From JAGVIE01 sp964520905 (GTDB lineage: Bacteria > Bacteroidota > Ignavibacteria > UBA10030 > SZUA-254), in assembly GCA_964520905.1 (NCBI GenBank), contig CAZFQL010000016.1:37117-101116 (forward strand): a stretch of 64,000 bases of DNA, read 5' to 3'. The notes under the pieces were generated by a model. That model saw only the letters and a list, made by a program, of their open reading frames with translations, searched no databases and had not been told where the DNA came from. How positions within the stretch are numbered: the first letter of the stretch is position 1; each line of letters starts with the position of its first letter. Shown here in pieces: positions 40,807 to 48,600 of the stretch. The position numbers and the translations under genes were made by a program.

Positions 40807-42528
40807 GTGACCTTATCACTCAAGAATATTACACTGAATTATACAATCATCATTTGCTTGATCTTACCCGGAACAAGACTATTGTCACAAGAGTCGACAC
40901 AGAATATTAACAATCCGGAAGATATCGTACGATATGTCGAAAGTGGGAAAGATACAAACAACCAAGACTCGAATAATGCGTTCGTTGAGCGTGATACTAA
41001 ATGCGGCTTGTGGCTTTCTTTTAATATAATAAAGGAATGGAATAAATTTTCTGAACTTCAGAAGACTCGGCTGCGGTTAGCTCTGTCGCCGACACCGCTT
41101 GACAGGGATACTATTATTGGGCGTTTCGATATTCATTTTGACACAAGCGGTTATCATGAACCGGCACTTATAGATGTTAATCATCAAAGAATGCCCAACT
41201 CTTGGCGCGCATATGTAGACTCTGTTGGAAAATATTTTAACCATGCCTGGAATTACATGACCGACACACTTGGATATTCAGAACCGCCATTTGAATCCGG
41301 TCAATCGTATTATCATATCTACATAGAAGAACTCGGTGCCGATTATTATGGAGAAACTCGCTTTGTTGACTTGCTCAACAATACGACACCTTCCCTGTAT
41401 ACGACATATATCCGGATTGATAATGATTATATCGGTTTTAAGAGTGAAGGCATATCTGGGCTGAAAGTAACAAGCGCACATGAGTTTCATCATGCGATTC
41501 AGATAGGGCGTTACGGTCTGTGGAGCGATGAATTATATTACTACGAAATAACTTCGACCTGGATGGAAGACGTTCTTTACGATGATGTGAACGATTATTA
41601 TCAATATCTGAAGGATGATTTCACGACACGCAAAGGTCATTTCATCAGACCGGATGTTTCTTTCACATCATCTTCGCCCTTGGTCTCTTATAGTAGGGCA
41701 ATATGGGGGAAATTCATCGAGAAGAGATTTTCACGAGATTTAATAAGGGAATCGTGGGATTACGTTCGAAGTGAGCATACGTTATCTGCAATCGATCATG
41801 CACTCACTAACGCTGGCAGTACATTCCGTAATGCATTTTTGGAATGGACAATCTGGAATTATAATACTGGTCCATACAGCGACACACTTAGATATTATAG
41901 CGAGGGCAGAAATTATCCATCAATAGTATTTCGTCCTTCAATCGAATATAAAAATGAACCGCGATCATTTACCGATACAATCGAGGTTATCAGCTCGGTT
42001 TACCATCCAATTTGTTTATTAAGCTCTGCATCGGATAATTGTGATCTAAGCCCCCAACTCGTTGCGATTATCTCTAATCTCAACACAGCAGAAACTTCCG
42101 GCAAGAAGGTAGGATTCTCGTACGAGATTTCCAATACAGGAGGTCCAGAATTTACAGAACTATCGAATGGTATTTTCGTTCGCCTAAATGCGCCGGATCT
42201 TCAGAATTGGGTGTCACAGGAGAGTGTTCCAACAATAGTATCAAGTATCCTAACATATCCGAATCCATTTTATCCTAAAGGTTCTAAGTCATTATACCTT
42301 CGATTGCCGGCAGTTAAGCAATCGACAGCAACTCTTTATATCTACAGTGCAAGTATGGACAGGATTGCTGCAAAAGAAATTGAAGTGATCTCTCAAGACT
42401 TCGAGCCACGGATTGAATGGGATGGTCGCGATATGAACGGCAACATTGTACCGACAGGTGTTTACATATATGTAGTCGCGATTGATGGAAAACAATTCAT
42501 TGGAAAATTAGCTGTTATCAAGGAATAA
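40807..42528 (+). CDS. secreted metalloprotease-like protein with FlgD-like C-terminal module
   Basis: 573 residues with a GTG start. A signal peptide (IIICLILPGTRLLSQ) leads to a catalytic domain with the zinc motif HEFHH in VTSAHEFHHAIQIGRYG and downstream ITSTWMEDVLYDDVND, where Glu could be the third ligand. The pattern resembles the MXAN_6640-type putative metalloproteases. The C-terminus is an Ig-like FlgD/T9SS module (YPNPFYPKGSKSLYLRLP...WDGRDMNGNIVPTGVYIYVV...GKLAVIKE), implying export. It directly abuts ccmA with no gap. Confidence 0.75.
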   Translation: MTLSLKNITLNYTIIICLILPGTRLLSQESTQNINNPEDIVRYVESGKDTNNQDSNNAFVERDTKCGLWLSFNIIKEWNKFSELQKTRLRLALSPTPLDRDTIIGRFDIHFDTSGYHEPALIDVNHQRMPNSWRAYVDSVGKYFNHAWNYMTDTLGYSEPPFESGQSYYHIYIEELGADYYGETRFVDLLNNTTPSLYTTYIRIDNDYIGFKSEGISGLKVTSAHEFHHAIQIGRYGLWSDELYYYEITSTWMEDVLYDDVNDYYQYLKDDFTTRKGHFIRPDVSFTSSSPLVSYSRAIWGKFIEKRFSRDLIRESWDYVRSEHTLSAIDHALTNAGSTFRNAFLEWTIWNYNTGPYSDTLRYYSEGRNYPSIVFRPSIEYKNEPRSFTDTIEVISSVYHPICLLSSASDNCDLSPQLVAIISNLNTAETSGKKVGFSYEISNTGGPEFTELSNGIFVRLNAPDLQNWVSQESVPTIVSSILTYPNPFYPKGSKSLYLRLPAVKQSTATLYIYSASMDRIAAKEIEVISQDFEPRIEWDGRDMNGNIVPTGVYIYVVAIDGKQFIGKLAVIKE

Positions 42529-43176
42529 ATGCACTTGGTTTCATTCTCAGCAGATAAGATTGCAAAAACATTTAATCGGAGAAAGGTATTCAACGACATA
42601 TCCTTCTCAATGAAAGAATTTAACTCTCTGGCAATAACGGGTCGGAATGGATCGGGTAAATCTACCTTACTAAAAATTCTTGCCGGTGTCTTGTCGCCTA
42701 CAAAAGGAGAAATGGATCTCGTCATCGAGGGGCGTGTTATAAAAAAGGAAGAATACTTTGTTCATCTCGGGTTAGTTTCTCCGTATCTTCAATTGTATGA
42801 TGAATTCACTGGTTGGGAAAATCTTGATTTCTTCAGAAAAGTTCGAGGTTTAGATACCGCTGACGAATATCTTTCAGAGCTTCTTAGCCGGGTAAATTTA
42901 TCGGAAAGAAAAAATGATTTCGTAAGAACATATTCATCCGGAATGAAACAGCGTTTGAAATATGCTTTTGCGCTTATTCATAAACCGAGTATATTACTGC
43001 TGGATGAACCGACTTCGAATCTTGATGATGAAGGAATATCAACCGTATATCAGATTATGGAGGAACAAAAGAAAACCGGAATATTGATCATTGCCACAAA
43101 CGACAAAGAAGACATTAAGAATTGTGAACATGTTATCGATTTGAACATCCAAGCATTGAAGAAAGGCGAGAAGTGA
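42529..43176 (+). CDS. ccmA: heme exporter ATP-binding subunit CcmA
   Basis: 215 residues, ABC ATPase. Walker A GRNGSGKSTLLK, signature motif YSSGMKQRLK, Walker B ILLLDEPTSNLDDEG and the H-loop region replaced by IIATNDKED, as in CcmA. With CcmB it powers release of holo-CcmE from CcmC in cytochrome c maturation. Overlaps ccmB by 4 nt (GTGA), and begins straight after the preceding protease stop. Confidence 0.9.
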   Translation: MHLVSFSADKIAKTFNRRKVFNDISFSMKEFNSLAITGRNGSGKSTLLKILAGVLSPTKGEMDLVIEGRVIKKEEYFVHLGLVSPYLQLYDEFTGWENLDFFRKVRGLDTADEYLSELLSRVNLSERKNDFVRTYSSGMKQRLKYAFALIHKPSILLLDEPTSNLDDEGISTVYQIMEEQKKTGILIIATNDKEDIKNCEHVIDLNIQALKKGEK

Positions 43177-43853
43177 AAACTGGTTCTTCAATATCAGCCA
43201 TTTGGACGATATTTAAAAAGGATATGTATTCTGAGTTGCGTACACGATATGCTCTTAATGCGCTTCTAATGTTCGTAATAACGACTCTTTCTGTTATTTT
43301 GTTCTCTCTTGGTAATGAAAATGTTTCACCCGAATTACTTGCGGGCGTTCTATGGATTATCATCTTTTTCTCTACTATGTCCGGGCTTTCGCGAACTTTT
43401 GTGAGTGAGGAGGAGCGGGGCACAGTGATGACGCTCCACCTGATCGCTCGTCCTTTGGCAGTATTTTTTGGGAAATTGCTATTTAACCTAATCCTCCTTG
43501 GGGCATTGAATGTTTTCACTGTGGTTCTTTATCTCCTTTTAGTTACAGGATTTTCTGTCGATAATTACGCAATATTTACAGTAACAATCATCCTCGGTAC
43601 ACTCGGACTTGGAAGCGGATCAACGATTATCGCCGCAATAATAGCAAAAGCAAATACAAAGGGAACTCTATATCCTGTTTTATCTTTTCCTATCTTGCTG
43701 CCATTGTTACTGACAGTAATCAATGCCACAAAACTTTCTGTAGAAGATGTACCGCTCGTTGACGCCATCGGTGAGTTTCAAGTTTTGATTTCATATCTCA
43801 TCGTGCTATTGACGATATCGTACCTTCTTTTTGAATACATCTGGAAGGAATAA
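43173..43853 (+). CDS. ccmB: heme exporter membrane subunit CcmB
   Basis: 226 residues, GTG start overlapping ccmA by 4 nt. Six hydrophobic segments are evident (LNALLMFVITTLSVILFSL; LAGVLWIIIFFSTMSGLS; LFNLILLGALNVFTVVLYLL; IFTVTIILGTLGLGSG; TLYPVLSFPILLPLLLTV; LISYLIVLLTISYLLF). The loop FVSEEERGTVMTLHLIARPLAVFFGKLL is typical of CcmB. Membrane partner of CcmA. Confidence 0.92.
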   Translation: MKTGSSISAIWTIFKKDMYSELRTRYALNALLMFVITTLSVILFSLGNENVSPELLAGVLWIIIFFSTMSGLSRTFVSEEERGTVMTLHLIARPLAVFFGKLLFNLILLGALNVFTVVLYLLLVTGFSVDNYAIFTVTIILGTLGLGSGSTIIAAIIAKANTKGTLYPVLSFPILLPLLLTVINATKLSVEDVPLVDAIGEFQVLISYLIVLLTISYLLFEYIWKE

Positions 43854-43931
43854 AAGACTTTTTGCTCCTTAATCTCAAATTCATTATCTTTAACCGTTAG
43901 TAACGTTTAAACAACCAATATTCGAGCATAA

Positions 43932-44618
43932 ATGACGTTAAAACTACTTTTAGGCCTTTGGCTGAGTCTTGTTATCATCGTTGGCATAGCGTTCCCGATA
44001 ACTGTAAATCCAACCAATTGGTATGATTTACCGTTGGTTCCAGGTCTGGAAGATAAAGCGCGGATTATTTTCTTCCATGTACCGATGGCTTGGGTAACAA
44101 CCTTGGCATTCATTATTTCATTGATCTTTGGGATAAAATTTCTATCTAAAAAAAATATGGACGATGATCTCAAATCAGCTTCGGCTGCCGGCTTGGGATT
44201 AATGTTCTGCGTGCTTGCAACCGTTACCGGATCGCTCTGGGCAAAATTTAATTGGGGATCATTTTGGAATTGGGACCCGAGAGAAACATCTATCTTCGTG
44301 CTTCTATTGATTTATGGTGCATACTTTGCACTGCGCTCTGCGGTAGAGGGGGAAGAGAAACGAGCTACACTTTCTGCAGTTTACGCGATTATCGCCGGTG
44401 TCACAGCACCATTTTTTATCTTTGTCATGCCGCGCATGATAGAAGGCTTACATCCTAATGAAGCGATAGTCAGCAGTGGAAAGATTTCTATGAACCCGAC
44501 GATGCTCTTAATCTTTTTATCCTCATTAGCCGGATTCACGTCTTTGTTTTTTTGGATGCTTAATTTAAAAGTACGCGCCGAGCGGCTCGAACTTAAACAT
44601 TATTTGAAAGGAGAATAA
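43932..44618 (+). CDS. ccmC: cytochrome c biogenesis heme-handling protein CcmC
   Basis: 228 residues with six membrane segments. The tryptophan-rich WWD-type motif WGSFWNWDPRETS faces the periplasm and binds heme; candidate axial His are in FFHVPMAWVT and EGLHPNEAIV. CcmC loads heme onto CcmE. The gene follows ccmB after 78 nt and runs into the small ccmD gene with no gap. Confidence 0.92.
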   Translation: MTLKLLLGLWLSLVIIVGIAFPITVNPTNWYDLPLVPGLEDKARIIFFHVPMAWVTTLAFIISLIFGIKFLSKKNMDDDLKSASAAGLGLMFCVLATVTGSLWAKFNWGSFWNWDPRETSIFVLLLIYGAYFALRSAVEGEEKRATLSAVYAIIAGVTAPFFIFVMPRMIEGLHPNEAIVSSGKISMNPTMLLIFLSSLAGFTSLFFWMLNLKVRAERLELKHYLKGE

Positions 44619-44753
44619 GTGTACGATTTTCTTTCGCAAAATGCTCTTTACATTGTATTGCTCATAGTACTAATCGGGTGGATGGGAATTTTCTTCTACC
44701 TTCTGCGGTTGGATAAAAAGATTACAAAACTTGAAAAGTTGTTTAAGGAATAA
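44619..44753 (+). CDS. ccmD: CcmD-like small membrane protein
   Basis: 44 residues starting GTG directly after the ccmC stop. Sequence: a short N-terminal stretch (MYDFLSQNAL), one hydrophobic segment (YIVLLIVLIGWMGIFFYLL) and a basic, charged tail (RLDKKITKLEKLFKE). Size, position between ccmC and ccmE, single membrane span and cytoplasmic-basic tail match CcmD, which stabilises the CcmC-CcmE complex. Short enough to be missed by automatic callers. A GGAG at 44609-44612 precedes it. Confidence 0.82.
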   Translation: MYDFLSQNALYIVLLIVLIGWMGIFFYLLRLDKKITKLEKLFKE

Positions 44754-44755
44754 AA

Positions 44756-45145
44756 ATGAAACTGAAAATAATACTTGGTGGACTTGTAATCCTTGCCGCT
44801 GTTATATTTGGCGCACTCTCTTTTGTTGAATCAAATGTGGAGTATATGGATTTCAGCAAGGCTATGTCAATAAAAAAGAAAGTCCAGGTAAAGGGGACAT
44901 GGATGAAAGATATGGAATCATCCTTCGATGCAGGTAAGCGGCAATTTACATTTTACATGAAAGATGAAAATGGGTTGGAACAAAAGGTTATCTTCAGTGG
45001 AGCTAGACCCAATAACTTTGAAATTGCCGATGCAATTGTAATCAAAGGTAGATTTGAAAACGGAACATTTCAAGCAAGTGAAATCCTGACAAAGTGCCCT
45101 TCGAAATATGAAAATCAACCTGTTGGAAGCAATCCATCTATGTAG
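44756..45145 (+). CDS. ccmE: heme chaperone CcmE, cysteine type
   Basis: 129 residues. One N-terminal membrane anchor (IILGGLVILAAVIFGALSFV), then the OB-fold: VQVKGTWMKDM, KRQFTFYMKDENG, VIFSGARPNNFEIADAIVIKGRFENGTFQASEIL. The heme-attachment motif, usually HDENY, is replaced by CPSKY in LTKCPSKYENQ. Thus heme would be carried on a Cys in a Cys-x3-Tyr motif, as in the minority CcmE proteins of archaea and some Desulfovibrio. The cluster ends here; ccmF, ccmG and ccmH are not in the window. Confidence 0.92.
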   Translation: MKLKIILGGLVILAAVIFGALSFVESNVEYMDFSKAMSIKKKVQVKGTWMKDMESSFDAGKRQFTFYMKDENGLEQKVIFSGARPNNFEIADAIVIKGRFENGTFQASEILTKCPSKYENQPVGSNPSM

Positions 45146-45229
45146 CGAAGTTATATTGTGTGGAAAGGAATCAGTTTATTCCCGGATTATTTTCCGGCGA
45201 AGTTTACTGAGAGGTTATTGATAGTATTA

Positions 45230-47803
45230 CTAACGCGCCACAGATAATAAATCAGCATCGCTTCTGTATTTTTCAAAGTCTAATGCTGTACGTAGATATG
45301 CCGCATCATATTCAGGATTCATTGATTTAGCTCGTTTAAACCACTTCAGCATTTCACTTTTTTGCCCGATGACAGCATAAGCACGGGTTACCTTCATGAT
45401 AACTTCTTCATTCGTTGAATCAAGTTGTATTGCTTTATGAATATCTTGAAGTACTTCTGGCTTATTTCCCAATCTTGCATTGAACAAACTGGCACAAGCA
45501 TAATTTTCACCGACACGTGGATTCTTACTAATATTTCTCTCGCAAACCGTTAAGCCCTCATCAAATATTTTCCTTGCATCTGACTTTTTATTCTTGAATT
45601 GGTATGATACACCTAAACCATAAAGGATATTATGGTCGTTGGGGAGATATCGTAACCCTACTATCATGACTGATTCAGCCTGAGCATATTTCCCAGTAAC
45701 GAGTAAAACAGAGACGAGTCCCTCGTATATTTTAGGGTACATTAGATTTTTTTGGAGAGCATTTTGGTAATAATAAATCGCACTATCGTATTCTTCTATA
45801 CGCTCATATGCATAAGCAAGACTATAGGGGGGCCAATCATGCTGTTGATTGAATAGTGACGATTTGTGAAAGTATCGAATTGCCTCTGGATAATTTTTAA
45901 GTTGCGCAAATCCTACTCCGATGTTCAACATTAGCAACCAATCATGGGGTTCAACTTCTTGAAGTTTTTTTAAGTACATCAAACCTTTTGCAGGTTCTCC
46001 TAATTCGAATAAGTAAATAAAAGCCAGAGAGGTGAGGGCAACAGCATTGTTTTTATCTTTATCATATGCTTTTTGTAAATATATAATTGCTTCACCGGGT
46101 TTACCACTCAGGTCGCAGATAACTCCTAAACCTGCGATAGCAGATGTGTTAATAGAGTCAATATCCAGAGCCTTATTGTAATGTTGTTTTGCTTCGTCCA
46201 GAATATTTTCTGATGGATCCCACCCTTGCCTGAAATTTTCAACCTGCGTATTGGCAAGGGAGACAATTGCTGGGACATAATTTGAATCTCTACGAATCGC
46301 TTCGTTAAAATAAGTTATTGCAAATGTATAACCTACCTGCGTATTTTTATCCCTGTAATAGAGACCATTTAAATATGATTCATAAACTTCCGGAGATGGC
46401 TTGTATTTAGGTAGTTTAATCTTTTCTGGATCAATGGAAAATATTGCGGCAATCTTTTTGATGATGTCATCTTTAATTTTAAAAATATCGCCTTTTGTAA
46501 AATCATATCTTTCTTGCCAAACGTCTACATTGGATTCACTATCGATTAATTTTACTTTAATCTTTATCCTTGCGGGAAGAAGTTGAAGTTCACCTTTGAA
46601 GAGGTATCTGACTCCCAGTTCCGAAGCAATGGAACTATCCGATATTTTCACTCCTTTAAAAGAAAATGCACTTTTTCGAGAGATAACGCTAATCTCGGAG
46701 AAATTCGATAGTTCATTCATGATTTCTTCTGTAAATCCATCAGCAAAATATTGTTGCTCAGATTCTCCAATATTTGAGAAAGGTAACACCGCGATTGATT
46801 TACTGAGAGTTGTAGTTGGTGGCTTGATGAGAAACGTTTTAATTATGAAGCCGGCGAATGCGATTAGTAATATAAGCCCCGGTATCCAAACCAGCGATAC
46901 TTTATGTCTCTTTGCAATATATTTAATAGTTCGTGTGGCAGTCTTCCAATCAGAATCCGCTGTTTCTGATACAACCACATCAATTTGGAACTTATTATGT
47001 AATGCTTTGAGGTCTGTAACAATCTCATCCATCCGTTGATACCGCTCATTAGGATCCTTTTGCAGTGCGCGTGCGATAATCAGTTTGAGATCGAAGGGGA
47101 GAGCGGTTCTAAAAGTTTCAACCGGCAATGGATTTTCGTTTGTAATCGAGTACATCAGCGCGGCTTCAAACTCACCTCGAAATGGAAGTTTGCCGGTAAG
47201 CATCTCGAATAGCATTATACCTAACGACCAGATGTCTGAGCGTGTATCAACATTATCGCCACGCGCTTGCTCTGGCGACATGTATGCAACTGTTCCAAGT
47301 GTTGTACCGCTTTTAGTAAGATGAATCCCTCCTGAAAGTTTCGCAAGTCCGAAATCAATAATTTTGGCGATACCATCATTAGTTATTAAAACATTTCCCG
47401 GCTTGAGATCGCGGTGAATGATTCCACGCTCATGTGCCTTTGCCATCCCTTGAGCAATTTGTAATGAAAAATCAATTGCTTGATTTATATCGAGAGGTCC
47501 TTTTGCTATTTTATCCTTAAGCGAATCCACATCATAACATGCCATAACAATGTACATCGAGCCATCCGGTGTTTCATTGATCTCGTAGATTGCACCGATG
47601 TTAGGATGGTCGATTACTGAGGCAGCCCTGGCTTCCTGGATAAAACGTGACTTCTTTTCTTCATCTGCGCCGACATGTGGGGGAAGGAACTTCATGGCAA
47701 CACATCTGCCAAGCTTGGTGTCTTCGGCTTTATATACCACGCCCATCCCGCCTTCACCGAGCTTCTCTATTATTTTGTAATGGGAAATAGTCTGTCCTAT
47801 CAT
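45230..47803 (-). CDS. membrane serine/threonine protein kinase with TolB-like and TPR domains
   Basis: 857 residues. The N-terminal kinase (about 8-275) has the Gly-rich loop LGEGGMGVVYKA, Lys38 in VAMK, HRDLKPGN, DFGLAK and the APE-like MSPEQARG. A membrane segment follows (VSLVWIPGLILLIAFAGFII, about 310-330), then a FlgO/TolB-N-like domain (SIAVLPFSNIGESEQQYFADGFTEEIMNEL) and at least eight TPR units to the end. Such proteins sense envelope ligands and phosphorylate cytoplasmic targets; targets are unknown. The start ATG overlaps, as ATGA, the stop of an upstream leader ORF that repeats its first ten codons. Confidence 0.92.
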   Translation of the reverse strand: MIGQTISHYKIIEKLGEGGMGVVYKAEDTKLGRCVAMKFLPPHVGADEEKKSRFIQEARAASVIDHPNIGAIYEINETPDGSMYIVMACYDVDSLKDKIAKGPLDINQAIDFSLQIAQGMAKAHERGIIHRDLKPGNVLITNDGIAKIIDFGLAKLSGGIHLTKSGTTLGTVAYMSPEQARGDNVDTRSDIWSLGIMLFEMLTGKLPFRGEFEAALMYSITNENPLPVETFRTALPFDLKLIIARALQKDPNERYQRMDEIVTDLKALHNKFQIDVVVSETADSDWKTATRTIKYIAKRHKVSLVWIPGLILLIAFAGFIIKTFLIKPPTTTLSKSIAVLPFSNIGESEQQYFADGFTEEIMNELSNFSEISVISRKSAFSFKGVKISDSSIASELGVRYLFKGELQLLPARIKIKVKLIDSESNVDVWQERYDFTKGDIFKIKDDIIKKIAAIFSIDPEKIKLPKYKPSPEVYESYLNGLYYRDKNTQVGYTFAITYFNEAIRRDSNYVPAIVSLANTQVENFRQGWDPSENILDEAKQHYNKALDIDSINTSAIAGLGVICDLSGKPGEAIIYLQKAYDKDKNNAVALTSLAFIYLFELGEPAKGLMYLKKLQEVEPHDWLLMLNIGVGFAQLKNYPEAIRYFHKSSLFNQQHDWPPYSLAYAYERIEEYDSAIYYYQNALQKNLMYPKIYEGLVSVLLVTGKYAQAESVMIVGLRYLPNDHNILYGLGVSYQFKNKKSDARKIFDEGLTVCERNISKNPRVGENYACASLFNARLGNKPEVLQDIHKAIQLDSTNEEVIMKVTRAYAVIGQKSEMLKWFKRAKSMNPEYDAAYLRTALDFEKYRSDADLLSVAR

Positions 47804-47916
47804 GAGGGAGTCCCTTCCTCACTACGTTCGTCAGGGTCCTCAAAATCACAGCCACTCGTAAAAAACGCTCGTGGGTGATTTTGGGACTTATAGTGGGAGA
47901 TTGTTTGTCCAATCAT
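47800..47916 (-). other. leader ORF B: repeated kinase start, 38 residues
   Basis: Begins MIGQTISHYK, identical to the kinase's first ten residues, but with seven third-position differences, all synonymous. After codon 10 it reads a palindromic region (SQNHPRAFFTSGCDFEDPDERSEEGTPS) and stops at TGA that overlaps the kinase ATG (ATGA). It could be translated and couple to the kinase. Whether it is a decayed kinase paralogue, a leader peptide or an insertion scar is open. Confidence 0.6.
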
Positions 47917-48101
47917 CTGGAATTTCTCCATTCGAACTCATCCCCTCGTTCCCCTTCTCTAAAAGTTAGAGAAGGGGAGGCACCGGCGGAGCCATTCCGT
48001 CCCTCTCTGAATTTAGAGAGGGACCACAGCCCGCCCGAACCACTGATGTCATTCAGTCGGGCGGGGGTGAGTTCATAATATGATATAGTTTGTCCTATCA
48101 T
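47913..48101 (-). other. leader ORF C: second repeated kinase start, 62 residues
   Basis: Begins MIGQTISYYE (H-to-Y and K-to-E relative to the kinase; other differences synonymous), then runs through three hairpins (LSKFREGRNGSAGASPSL...) and ends at a TGA that overlaps the ATG of leader ORF B (again ATGA). Spacing between starts is 185 nt here and 113 nt to the kinase, both 2 modulo 3, which preserves the stop/start overlap. Confidence 0.55.
47951..48065. repeat. cluster of three perfect-stem palindromes
   Basis: Stems 47951-47961/47967-47977 (CCCCTTCTCTA), 48000-48008/48015-48023 (TCCCTCTCT) and 48030-48038/48057-48065 (CCCGCCCGA), all without mismatch. Base composition is GC-richer than the surroundings. 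They fill the space between kinase-start copies C and B. No T-runs follow, so they are not simple terminators; they look like REP-like elements. Confidence 0.75.
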
Positions 48102-48600
48102 TGCTATTCAATTATTTTAAAATAGTAAGCTTAAATAATCGTTAGAACATAAGTAGAAAATGAAGAAATGTCAATATTCAGAGGAGATAAAAGAATCCTT
48201 TCAGAAGAATGCATTCCGTTTATATTGTTGAATGATAACGAGTTAAGTGATTATTTGGGATTTAATTTTTTTCAGATAAATATCTCTCAATTAATATTGA
48301 CAATGAGAATACGATTTCGTAACTTACCAGCGTGTTAATGCCATTCTTAGTGTTTCTGAATATTGTTTGAGGAAGCATTTTTTATTTGATACTCAATTGT
48401 ATTTTTTATAACGGGAGATTCTATTACGTGTTTATAAACTCTTGCATCGAACAGAATTTCTTGACAGAATAATGCTGAAAGCTCGGGAGTTATTTTATTC
48501 TTATTGAGTATCTGATTTAGCGCGAGATCATGATCAGAAATCGGCAATAGATAATGAACAGGTTGTTGAATAGTATGCTAATATTAGGAAGGGTGATTTT
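48102..48600. other. gene-poor gap upstream of the SdrD-B/T9SS gene
   Basis: About 500 nt of AT-rich sequence between divergent genes. A 66-codon open frame on the minus strand (48347-48547, containing HDLALNQILNKNKITPEL) has no recognisable family and weak support; it may be a gene remnant. No clear promoter consensus was found; AGGAAGGGTGA at 48587-48597 is a likely ribosome-binding site for the next gene. Confidence 0.4.

Noticed and set aside
47951..48065. CRISPR-like array
   Set aside because: The three stems differ from each other and are not regularly spaced direct repeats.
48347..48547. 66-codon minus-strand ORF
   Set aside because: No recognisable domain, no ribosome-binding site or promoter; kept only as a note in the gap description.
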